Of a DNA stretch of 21,858 nt, positions 7,388-13,699 are shown one piece after another. Both the position numbers and the translations under genes were made by a program. Numbering within the stretch: the first letter of the stretch is position 1; each line of letters starts with the position of its first letter. The notes under the pieces are model-generated. The model was given only the letters and a program-made list of their open reading frames with translations, was not told the origin of the DNA and searched no databases. The stretch is from Bacteroidota bacterium (GTDB taxonomy: Bacteria > Bacteroidota > Bacteroidia > Chitinophagales > LD1), in the NCBI GenBank assembly GCA_028288545.1, contig JAQBNQ010000530.1, positions 1 through 21,858 on the forward strand. The letters run 5' to 3'.

Positions 7388-8629
7388 ATGGCAGAGAAGA
7401 AAAATGCACTTATTGACAATGTTAATTTTAAGCAGGAAACCGCTGTGTTGGTGGGCCTTATATCAAAAGACCAATCAGAAGAACAGACCACCGAATACCT
7501 GGACGAGCTGGAATTTTTAGCTATGACCGACGGAGTACACACGGTAAAGCGCTTTGTACAAAAACTGGCTCACCCGGATTCGAAATCCTATTTGGGAAAA
7601 GGCAAGATAGAGGAGATAAAAGCTTACGTAGAAGCGAAGGGTGTTGACCTGGTAATTATTGACGACGAAATATCGCCATCGCAGCAACGTAACATTGAAG
7701 AAATTGTAAAGAAAAAAGTGCTTGACCGCAGTATGTTGATACTGGATATTTTTGCCCACCGTGCAAGAACCGTACAGGCAAAAACACAGGTTGAACTGGC
7801 ACAGTTGCAATACATGTTGCCGCGTTTAAAAGGTATGTGGAGTCACCTTGAAAGGCAGCGTGGAGGAACAGGAACCCGCGGTGGCGCAGGTGAAAAAGAA
7901 ATTGAAACTGACCGCCGGATGGCCCTTAAAAAGATCTCTTCGCTAAAGGAAAAATTGAAGGAGATTGACAAACAAAACGAAACCCGCCGTAAGAACCGCG
8001 GAGAGATGATACGGGTGGCTTTAGTTGGCTACACCAACGTAGGCAAATCAACGCTAATGAACCTGTTGGCAAAAGAAAATGTGTTTGCCGAAAACAAGCT
8101 GTTTGCAACCGTTGATACAACAGTGCGAAAGGTAACCTTTAACGCCGTTCCGTTTTTGCTGAGTGATACCGTTGGGTTTATCCGCAAATTGCCGCACCAT
8201 TTAATTGAAAGTTTCAAATCCACTTTGGACGAAGCAATGGAGGCCGACATACTTTTACATGTGGTGGATATAAGCCATCCCGCTTTTGAAGACCAGATGA
8301 AAGTAGTGACCGAAATTTTAAAAGAACTGCACTGCGAAGACAAACCGGTAGTGGTTATCTTCAACAAAATGGATATGTACGAGCAAAAGCAATTTGATGA
8401 ACATACCCCCGATGAAGTAAAGCGGAATATACTAAGCGAACTGCAGGAAAGCTGGATGAGCAAAACACATGACAACTGTATTTTCATTTCCGCCACTCAA
8501 AACCGCAATACGGCCGAACTGCGCCAAATGCTTTTTGAAAAGGTAAAAAAGCTGTACCTTGAACGCTACCCTTATAAGGCAGGCTATTGGCAGGGATACC
8601 AGGATTATTCTGAGCAGGTAACGGAGTAA
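7388..8629 (+). CDS. hflX: GTPase HflX
   Basis: A 413-residue ribosome-associated GTPase of the HflX family, which rescues or splits stalled or heat-damaged ribosomes in other bacteria. The N-terminal HflX domain includes the GKGKIEEIKAYV and DDEISPSQQRN segments. The Gly-rich RGGTGTRGGAGEKEIETDRR stretch and a helical linker follow. The G domain has G1 GYTNVGKST at 214-222, G3 DTVG from 260 and G4 NKMD at 326-329. I prefer the ATG at 7388 (MAEKKNALIDNV). The ATG at 7346 adds 14 residues encoded by the promoter region (MHFALAFKDFYFCG) that do not look like HflX. Divergent from rimP across a shared 230-nt regulatory gap. Confidence 0.95.
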   Translation: MAEKKNALIDNVNFKQETAVLVGLISKDQSEEQTTEYLDELEFLAMTDGVHTVKRFVQKLAHPDSKSYLGKGKIEEIKAYVEAKGVDLVIIDDEISPSQQRNIEEIVKKKVLDRSMLILDIFAHRARTVQAKTQVELAQLQYMLPRLKGMWSHLERQRGGTGTRGGAGEKEIETDRRMALKKISSLKEKLKEIDKQNETRRKNRGEMIRVALVGYTNVGKSTLMNLLAKENVFAENKLFATVDTTVRKVTFNAVPFLLSDTVGFIRKLPHHLIESFKSTLDEAMEADILLHVVDISHPAFEDQMKVVTEILKELHCEDKPVVVIFNKMDMYEQKQFDEHTPDEVKRNILSELQESWMSKTHDNCIFISATQNRNTAELRQMLFEKVKKLYLERYPYKAGYWQGYQDYSEQVTE

Positions 8630-8645
8630 AGGTTATCTTTTCATG

Positions 8646-8670
8646 CCTCCCTTTGGGGGATTTAGGGGCC
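8646..8670. repeat. C/G-rich dispersed repeat, copy 1
   Basis: CCTCCC-TTT-GGGGG followed by ATTTAGGGGCC. The same pattern (C-run, short loop, G-run, ATTTAGGGGC) recurs at 8808-8834 and, inverted or degenerate, at 16601-16625 and about 7172-7193. It starts 16 nt after the hflX stop. Confidence 0.5.
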
Positions 8671-8679
8671 GGGTCGCCT

Positions 8680-8757
8680 ATTTCTATTAATAGATACAAA
8701 TAGAAAATACCGTTTGATTATCAATTACTTAAAAGGCTATTTTAAAAAGTAGAAATA
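8680..8757 (-). repeat. 79-bp dispersed repeat, copy B
   Basis: Inverted, diverged copy of 114-192. It ends in GTAGAAATAC (8749-8758), the same 10-mer found in the operator-like palindrome at 9639-9652. It lies in the otherwise gene-less 8630-8912 segment upstream of the response regulator. Confidence 0.5.
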
Positions 8758-8807
8758 CCTTTATTTCAGCATACGCCTGGTTTAATGACTTTTTCTATGT
8801 TTTCAAG

Positions 8808-8834
8808 TCTCCCCTCCGGGGAGATTTAGAGGCC
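8808..8834. repeat. C/G-rich dispersed repeat, copy 2
   Basis: TCTCCCC / GGGGAGA stem with a TCC loop, then TTTAGAGGCCGCC. Same family as 8646-8670. Confidence 0.5.
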
Positions 8835-8912
8835 GCCCTTTAACAAATTCTTTACCACCCTATGACACTTAATTCTAAACATTTATTTATTTTCATTTTT
8901 CATCTTTAAAAT

Positions 8913-9558
8913 ATGGATATATGTCCTGCCCTCCCCCCCCCCCTCCTCTCCGATTAAAGTTATAGTTGCTGATGACCACCCAGTATTCAGAAAAGGACTA
9001 ATTGCAATATTAGAGGACTCTCAAAATATTAATGTTGTAGGCGAGGCTTGCAACGGAAAGCAAGCATTAGAAATGGCGAACGCCATCCAACCCGATTTAA
9101 TTCTCCTTGATATTGAAATGCCCCTGCTAAATGGCTATCAACTTTTAAAACAATTAAAAGCACAAAAATCAAAAGTAAAAACGCTCATCATTTCAATGTA
9201 CGATGAGGAAGAGCGCATTATACGGGCTATTGAAGAAGGCGCAAATGGTTTTTTATCTAAAAGTGCCGAGCCGGAAGAAATTTTACTGGCAATTCAATCA
9301 GTGCACCTTAACGGCTCCTATATGCCGCAACCCATAAGCCTGAAATTACCGAAGCAAAATTTGTCTGGAACCACAATTTTCTCAACGCAGGAATTGGAAA
9401 TATTGCACTATTTGAAAGAAGGATTAACCAGCAAAAAGATTGGACTTAAAATGTTTTTAAGTACCCGCACTATTGAGGATCACAGGCAGCAAATGATGCA
9501 AAAGGCCAATGTGCATAATGCTACGGCGCTGCTTCGGTTTGCATTTGAGAAGCTTTAG
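8913..9558 (+). CDS. NarL/FixJ-type response regulator, frame broken at poly-C tract
   Basis: A two-component response regulator: phosphoreceiver plus LuxR-type DNA-binding domain, about 210 residues. In the frame that is open from about 8866 to the stop at 9556-9558 one reads IKVIVADDHPVF (acidic pocket DD), LLDIEMP (phosphoacceptor Asp, codon at 9109), LSKSA (switch Lys), then a helix-turn-helix near FSTQELEILHYLKEGLTSKKIG...STRTIEDHRQ. This frame has no ATG, GTG or TTG before the acidic pocket. The ATGs at 8913 and 8921 are in the other two frames and are separated from the domain by an 11-C run. With 10 Cs the 8913 ATG reads through (MDICPALPPPSSPIKV). With 12 Cs the 8921 ATG does. The first in-frame ATG (9073) would delete half the receiver. 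It is therefore phase-variable (off as read here), a pseudogene, or an artefact. The 8913 start is my choice. Confidence 0.8.
8933..8943. repeat. 11-C homopolymer at the response regulator start
   Basis: Eleven consecutive C residues between the candidate ATGs and the receiver domain, in an otherwise AT-rich region. Tracts of this kind are prone to slippage and control the reading frame here. Confidence 0.9.
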
Positions 9559-9638
9559 GTGGAAATAGCCGAAAACCTTACAAACACTTAATCGCTACTA
9601 GAATAAAAAGCTAGATTGACTGCAAATTTTGGGTTTAA

Positions 9639-9652
9639 CCGTAGAAATACGG
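9639..9652. promoter_or_regulatory. operator-like palindrome, distal
   Basis: CCGTAGAAATACGG: half-sites CCGTA/TACGG around GAAA. It shares both half-sites with the palindrome at 9676-9689, centre to centre 37 bp (about 3.5 helical turns). Confidence 0.55.
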
Positions 9653-9675
9653 CCTTTTTAAAACTCCTCAAAATC

Positions 9676-9689
9676 CCGTAGTTCTACGG
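9676..9689. promoter_or_regulatory. operator-like palindrome, proximal
   Basis: CCGTAGTTCTACGG, a perfect palindrome with the same CCGTA/TACGG half-sites. It abuts the predicted -33 element at 9690, so its centre lies near -42 of the predicted start. This is the usual place for an activator that touches sigma. Binding by the neighbouring LuxR-type regulator is inference. Confidence 0.55.
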
Positions 9690-9720
9690 TTGTGCTTAAT
9701 AATACAGCGCCGTACATTAG
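9690..9720 (+). promoter_or_regulatory. promoter of the 9753 gene
   Basis: TTG (9690-9692), 20 nt, then TACATTAG (9713-9720), a 7-of-8 match to TAnnTTTG. The start would lie near 9725, giving a leader of about 28 nt before the ATG at 9753. Confidence 0.45.
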
Positions 9721-9752
9721 CTTAACATTATTCATCATCTAAATTTTAATCT

Positions 9753-10445
9753 ATGGCAGCAGTTGTAAGTTTTAACCCATACGAAGGCGCTGGGCCTATT
9801 TTTACTAATGGCTTAGATTATATAGCGGCAAATCTTCCTGTGCCCGCAACCTTAGCGGATTTAAATGACACCGTCCTTGCTTATTACGGCACATTAACAC
9901 CCCCACCGGGTGCCGATGCGTTGGACATTGTAAAAACGGTAATTCCTAATAGTGCTAACCAGTATATCAATAAGCAAATAGGGCAAAACCTGAATTTTGA
10001 TTCCCAGCAACTGGACCTCGTTTATTCAATTAACAATGGAATAAAAGAAAGTTCCATTGAAAGCTTAGCTAATCTTTTTGATCTGGCATTGGAAGATGTA
10101 ACAACTTCATGCATCAGCGATAACTCTAAAATTTCCGTGTATTTAGCCTTGGAATTAGCAACGGCAAGCGTTGCTTATTGGAATGGCATTGTAACCATGC
10201 CGGGTAACTGGGCTTCTTATATTAGTTCTAATGCGGCAATAAATTATGCTAATATTCCTAACTGGGTTGCGGCTTCCTTTGTAGGTGCATTTTCAGGCTT
10301 CTCGCAAGTTCAATATGTAAACATCCAAAATGTAGATAGTATTATTGTCCAAAGCAGGGAGTGGGATTTTGGGCTGGAGTCACCGGAGCTTTGGGTGTTA
10401 CTGCCGGCAAAGTTGTTTACAAATGGGCACAGAGACCATCCCTAA
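9753..10445 (+). CDS. Uncharacterised protein, probable 3' frameshift
   Basis: I do not recognise the family. 230 residues, beginning MAAVVSFNPYEGAGPIFTNG, mildly acidic, without a signal peptide. Features include a Pro-rich TLTPPPGADA segment, a helical middle with SVAYWNGI, and an alanine/aromatic stretch near 165-195. I have an impression of a Cytophagales family with an NPY...G start, an AYW motif and a Gly/Ala-rich tail, but cannot confirm it. After about 10350 the encoded frame becomes unlikely (WDFGLESPELWVLL...). Meanwhile the -1 frame reads GVGFWAGVTGALGVTAGKV and continues to a TGA at 10454-10456. A single missing base near AAAGCAGGG would restore a Gly-rich hydrophobic C-terminus. 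It has its own promoter with two palindromes upstream. Confidence 0.65.
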   Translation: MAAVVSFNPYEGAGPIFTNGLDYIAANLPVPATLADLNDTVLAYYGTLTPPPGADALDIVKTVIPNSANQYINKQIGQNLNFDSQQLDLVYSINNGIKESSIESLANLFDLALEDVTTSCISDNSKISVYLALELATASVAYWNGIVTMPGNWASYISSNAAINYANIPNWVAASFVGAFSGFSQVQYVNIQNVDSIIVQSREWDFGLESPELWVLLPAKLFTNGHRDHP

Positions 10446-10456
10446 TATGTGGTTGA

Positions 10457-10659
10457 TTACAACGTCCCCTTAGTACTACCTGGATTCAAGCACCTGAATT
10501 GGAGAAAAATTATGAATATATTTTTTTATTGAAAAATAATACAATGGGAAATTTAAAATAACAGGCTCGTTCAAAGAATAAAGGATAAATGCATTGTTTC
10601 TTAATTGCGGTAGAAGGTCAAATGTTTTGGAGACTTTTGGGCAGGTTGTATTTCAATGA
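10457..10659 (+). pseudogene. Decayed or frameshifted gene fragment
   Basis: This 314-nt gap (10446-10759) has no intact gene, but protein-like text is visible if one frame change and one stop are allowed. TTWIQAPELEKNYEYIFLLK (to the ATG at 10544) continues after a one-base shift at the GGG (10546-10548) as KFKITGSFKE. A TAA at 10579-10581 is followed by INALFLNCGRRSNVLETFG and an end at 10657-10659. I cannot name the family. Chance ORF text in AT-rich DNA is possible. The rest of the gap shows nothing else. Confidence 0.35.
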
Positions 10660-10759
10660 CCTAGGAGGCTGGGGTTAAATAGCTATTAAGAATCTACTAC
10701 AGAATATTGGATTATACGTCAAAAGCAGTTTTCATTTAAATTACTTAATTTGTTTTACT

Positions 10760-11458
10760 ATGTGCGATTGCTCTGGCTCCAACCTCTTATCTTCAGGGTT
10801 TCACTTTCATTCTCCAGTAGAAGCGAAAGGCGCTAACGACGTGATTAATGCTAAACTTAGTGCTTTGGGACCGATGCAACACAGTTCAGCTAGTGATTAT
10901 TATCTGTCTAAATTTATGCGTTCGAAGAATTACTTTGATGCCTTAAGAATGATAAATAAAGCGCTGAGGCCGAATTTGATGGGAATAGGAAAATACGTTC
11001 CAAGTAGCAACATCAGTTTAGCATATGATTTAACTTTTCAAAATAAAAATAGTGTAGAATTCCCACAACATTTAATAGTAATATTAAATAAGAATACCTT
11101 TCAGTATTTTTCTATTCTAACTGAAGTTTTAGGACGAAATCTAAAAGTCTCATGGAGTGTTGGAGGAGGCTATGAAAGTTTATTACTTCCATTAGTTAAC
11201 TCAAGACCCCCTGGAGCTGCTCCATGCCCCCAACAGGGACTCAGTTTTAAGGATTGTTTTAAATGTGCGTGGGATGATTTAGGCAGTGATATGGCTGGTA
11301 CAATTGCTGAAGCCGCCTTTTGGTATTTCTGTGCAGTAGCCTGTGCTATTGCTTGTGGTCTTGCCTTTCCGGTGCCTTATCAACAAGGAGGGAGACGGTT
11401 AAGTTTGTCACCTAGCTTATCAAATAAATATTCCGTTGTTGTTAAAGGGCGTTTCTGA
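10760..11458 (+). CDS. Uncharacterised Cys-containing protein with a C-terminal hydrophobic segment
   Basis: 232 residues; family not recognised. It begins MCDCSGSNLLSSGFHFHSP without a signal peptide, so the early CxC pair may bind metal or form a disulfide. The middle part is polar with no motif I know. The C-terminal third is distinctive: CPQQG, then FKDCFKCAWDDLGSD, then a hydrophobic helix of about 20 residues holding three more Cys (YFCAVACAIACG), then a basic tail. Cys-rich sequence before an amphipathic or hydrophobic helix can occur in secreted peptides and small toxins, but that is only a suggestion. The DNA is more AT-rich than the housekeeping genes. The small membrane protein gene follows after 24 nt, so the two are probably co-transcribed. 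Confidence 0.7.
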   Translation: MCDCSGSNLLSSGFHFHSPVEAKGANDVINAKLSALGPMQHSSASDYYLSKFMRSKNYFDALRMINKALRPNLMGIGKYVPSSNISLAYDLTFQNKNSVEFPQHLIVILNKNTFQYFSILTEVLGRNLKVSWSVGGGYESLLLPLVNSRPPGAAPCPQQGLSFKDCFKCAWDDLGSDMAGTIAEAAFWYFCAVACAIACGLAFPVPYQQGGRRLSLSPSLSNKYSVVVKGRF

Positions 11459-11482
11459 TAATTTCTATAACTAAATATATCT

Positions 11483-11773
11483 ATGGAGAGCAATGACTTT
11501 AGAATTAGTCTTAGAATCATTTGGGCATTTATTGGTGCAAGTTTTTTGCTCATAATGGCAGGAGTTGTATTAAAAATTATCCATTTGCCGCTTGCTGAGA
11601 CAATTATCCTATTAGGCCTGTTTTTTTTCTTTTTAGTGTGGATAGCAATTGTCTTGGATGTTTACAATAACAATATACGTAATAAATTCTTTTGGCTGCT
11701 TTCCCTGTTTGTCTTTCCATATTTTGCGCTAATTATTTATCTGGTGCGCAGGAAAGTATTACGCGAAAGATAG
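11483..11773 (+). CDS. Small membrane protein, PLDc_N-like
   Basis: 96 residues, mostly hydrophobic, with three probable membrane helices at about 10-32, 37-58 and 67-87. The last part (WIAIVLDVYNNN..., FFWLLSLFVFPYFALIIYLV, then RRK) follows the pattern of the short PLDc_N domain, in which two helices end in a PxxG/A-x-I-x-Y motif before a basic tail. Such proteins sometimes act as immunity or membrane-anchor partners of neighbouring genes, but no function is shown. It lies 24 nt downstream of the Cys-containing gene on the same strand. Confidence 0.65.
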   Translation: MESNDFRISLRIIWAFIGASFLLIMAGVVLKIIHLPLAETIILLGLFFFFLVWIAIVLDVYNNNIRNKFFWLLSLFVFPYFALIIYLVRRKVLRER

Positions 11774-11786
11774 AAATACATTAGCC

Positions 11787-11849
11787 GCTTTCCGTCTAAG
11801 TGGGGTCTTCATATATGGCGTTTGGCTTCCGTCCAAGCGGGGTCTTCAT
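11787..11849. repeat. Two imperfect direct repeats, 37-nt period
   Basis: A 23-nt unit at 11790-11812 recurs at 11827-11849 with two differences. The core is GGGGTCTTCAT. The surrounding gene-less stretch 11774-12185 (412 nt) consists of such repeats and their relatives. I see no ORF in it apart from the protease promoter region. Confidence 0.6.
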
Positions 11850-12045
11850 GCGCGGCATTTTGGCGTTGGAGACCCTGCGTTCTTCGCGTTGCAGACTATT
11901 TTCAATCTCGTCTGTTGTGTTGGCCTGAGCATTAGCGAACGAGGATACGATTGCATCGGCATTTGCAATGCCAGCCCTTTCGGAATTTTGTATTTCTATT
12001 CAAATGTCAAATAAAACAAACCCATAATATAAGGCGCAATACATT

Positions 12046-12093
12046 AGTCGCTCTTAGGACAATCGCGGGGCCTTCACCCACGCGGGAAGACCC
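12046..12093. repeat. Third relative of the GGGGTCTTC repeat with a hairpin
   Basis: Begins AATACATTAGTCGCT, as does the first copy (AATACATTAGCCGCT at 11775-11789). It contains GCGGGGCCTTCA, followed by an imperfect inverted partner GAAGACCCGC (12086-12095). It is probably the same dispersed repeat family in a longer version. Confidence 0.45.
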
Positions 12094-12163
12094 GCTGGAA
12101 TTGTAATATAGAAGTAAATGGAAAGGTTTTGCAAGGCTCATTTAAATCCCTCAAAACCTTTAT

Positions 12164-12171
12164 TAAGTTTG
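12164..12171 (+). promoter_or_regulatory. -7 element before the protease gene
   Basis: TAAGTTTG matches TAnnTTTG and ends 14 nt before the ATG at 12186. No convincing -33 element is at the expected distance. Confidence 0.45.
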
Positions 12172-12185
12172 CGCAAAATTATTTC

Positions 12186-13538
12186 ATGAAAAGATTTATA
12201 CATTTTATTTCTGTTGTTTTTGTAGCCATATTGTTTTTATCCAGCTGCAAAACCTACGATTACAACAACTTTAAAGTAAACTACACCGGCCAGGCTAAAG
12301 TGCTGCAGCAGCCCATTAAGTTTGCGATAGACCAGGAAGACATACAAAAGGCTTACACTACTAACATTCTATACATCCGTAACGGAGCCGAAGGCACCAT
12401 GCATAGTATTACACGCAAGGATTTGGTAAAGGATGATATGGCCACGCTGAACGATTTTGCAAAAGGGGTGGCCACCGAAGGCGATAAACCTTATGGATTT
12501 TTTCGCATAAAAATTGAGGAGTATAAGGAAGCTTCCGGCATTGCGGGGCCTATGTTAACGGGCTTGTTTTTGGGTATAGGTCAGTTATTTGGCGCCCCCT
12601 TCTATTACTTAAAAGTGCATTTAACAGTTACTGCCGAGGTTTACGACGCCAATAAAAACCTGGTTAAAGAGTATAGTATTGATGCGAAAGGTAAAGCGGC
12701 AACCGGGGGCTATGGAGATTATAAAACAAAAGAGGTAAACCGTGTATCTAATATCAGGGCATTAAATGAGGCCCTGAAGGAACTGACGGATTCTATAACT
12801 GCAGATTCGAAAATGCTTAACAGCAAGTTGCTGGCTGCCGGCCCCAATAAGTTTGATGGCATGGGTACTTTTTCTAAAGATAAACCAACCGATGGTTCGG
12901 CTGTAAAGGGTGGAACGGCTTTTGTAATTTCAGATAAAGGATATGTGGTTACCAATTTTCACGTAGTGCAGGGCGCATCGCGTATTGAATTATATTTTAA
13001 GGAAGATACCGCCTTACATGTTTACAATGCAACTTTTGTAACCGCCGATAAAACCAACGATGTAGCTATTCTTAAAATAGATGACAACGCCTTTAAAGGT
13101 TTTGATAAACTGCCTTACACTATTAGCGATGATTATTCGGTAGGCGAAAAAGTATTTACCATAGGCTACCCCCAGCCCGAGCTAATGGGCACCGATTATA
13201 AATACACCAGCGGCGAAATAAATTCAATGTCGGGTATTGAAAACGATGTAACCATGTTGCAGATATCCGTACCTATTCAGCCTGGCAATAGCGGTGGGCC
13301 GCTGTTTAACGAAAAGGGAGACGTGGTAGGTATTACCACCAGCACATTAAATCCTTTTTATACAGCAAAATTCGGCAACTCAATTCCCCAGAATGTCAAT
13401 TACGCGGTAAAGGCAGATTATGTAAAAGCCGTTATAAAACCATACGCCGACAAACCAAGCAACGTTATATCGGATAAGGGAACCAAGGAGAAGGTAAATC
13501 TATTAAGCCACTTCACCTGCAGGGTTAAGGTTTACTAG
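12186..13538 (+). CDS. Trypsin-like (S1C-type) serine protease lipoprotein
   Basis: 450 residues. The signal peptide MKRFIHFISVVFVAILFLSSC ends in a lipobox (LSSC, Cys21), so the protein should be a lipoprotein of the cell envelope. Residues about 25-220 form an N-terminal domain I cannot name. It includes a hydrophobic Gly-rich patch near 121-140 (AGPMLTGLFLGIGQLFGAPF). The protease domain follows with the triad His259 (TNFHVVQ), Asp292 (TNDVAILK) and Ser369 (PGNSGGPL). No PDZ domain is visible, unlike full HtrA/Deg proteins. The end (KEKVNLLSHFTCRVKVY) seems natural, not truncated. I chose the ATG at 12186 because it begins the signal peptide and follows a -7 box. An upstream TTG at 12129 would bury the signal. 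It is transcribed alone. Confidence 0.9.
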   Translation: MKRFIHFISVVFVAILFLSSCKTYDYNNFKVNYTGQAKVLQQPIKFAIDQEDIQKAYTTNILYIRNGAEGTMHSITRKDLVKDDMATLNDFAKGVATEGDKPYGFFRIKIEEYKEASGIAGPMLTGLFLGIGQLFGAPFYYLKVHLTVTAEVYDANKNLVKEYSIDAKGKAATGGYGDYKTKEVNRVSNIRALNEALKELTDSITADSKMLNSKLLAAGPNKFDGMGTFSKDKPTDGSAVKGGTAFVISDKGYVVTNFHVVQGASRIELYFKEDTALHVYNATFVTADKTNDVAILKIDDNAFKGFDKLPYTISDDYSVGEKVFTIGYPQPELMGTDYKYTSGEINSMSGIENDVTMLQISVPIQPGNSGGPLFNEKGDVVGITTSTLNPFYTAKFGNSIPQNVNYAVKADYVKAVIKPYADKPSNVISDKGTKEKVNLLSHFTCRVKVY

Positions 13539-13651
13539 TCTGGGAGAAGAAATCAAAAGATTTTTATCCGATCTGAACAAGATTGTGGATAGTTGCTTTT
13601 TGTGCCAAGAGGTATAATGCTTGCAAAATTATACTTTCTCAAAACTAACAC

Positions 13652-13682
13652 TTGTTCGTTTCAAAAGCAAATTGTAGCTTTG
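13652..13682 (+). promoter_or_regulatory. Promoter of the tetR-paa operon
   Basis: TTG (13652-13654), 20 nt, then TAGCTTTG (13675-13682), a full match to TAnnTTTG. It ends 17 nt before the TetR ATG. No other convincing promoter is seen before paaA, so this may drive the whole set. Confidence 0.65.
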
Positions 13683-13699
13683 CTACCACTCGTTAGTTT

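Noticed and set aside
10621..10680. Small peptide MFWRLLGRLYFNDLGGWG
   Set aside because: 18 residues, no supporting promoter or start signal, and overlapped by a more convincing remnant frame.
11787..11849. Possible CRISPR array
   Set aside because: Only two imperfect units, no further copies at the same period, no cas genes, and relatives occur singly elsewhere.
13480..13538. Protease seems truncated, with an open alternative frame (GEEIKRFLSDLNKIVD) after it
   Set aside because: The end KEKVNLLSHFTCRVKVY is plausible for the family and the triad and preceding strands are complete, so the downstream frame is probably chance.
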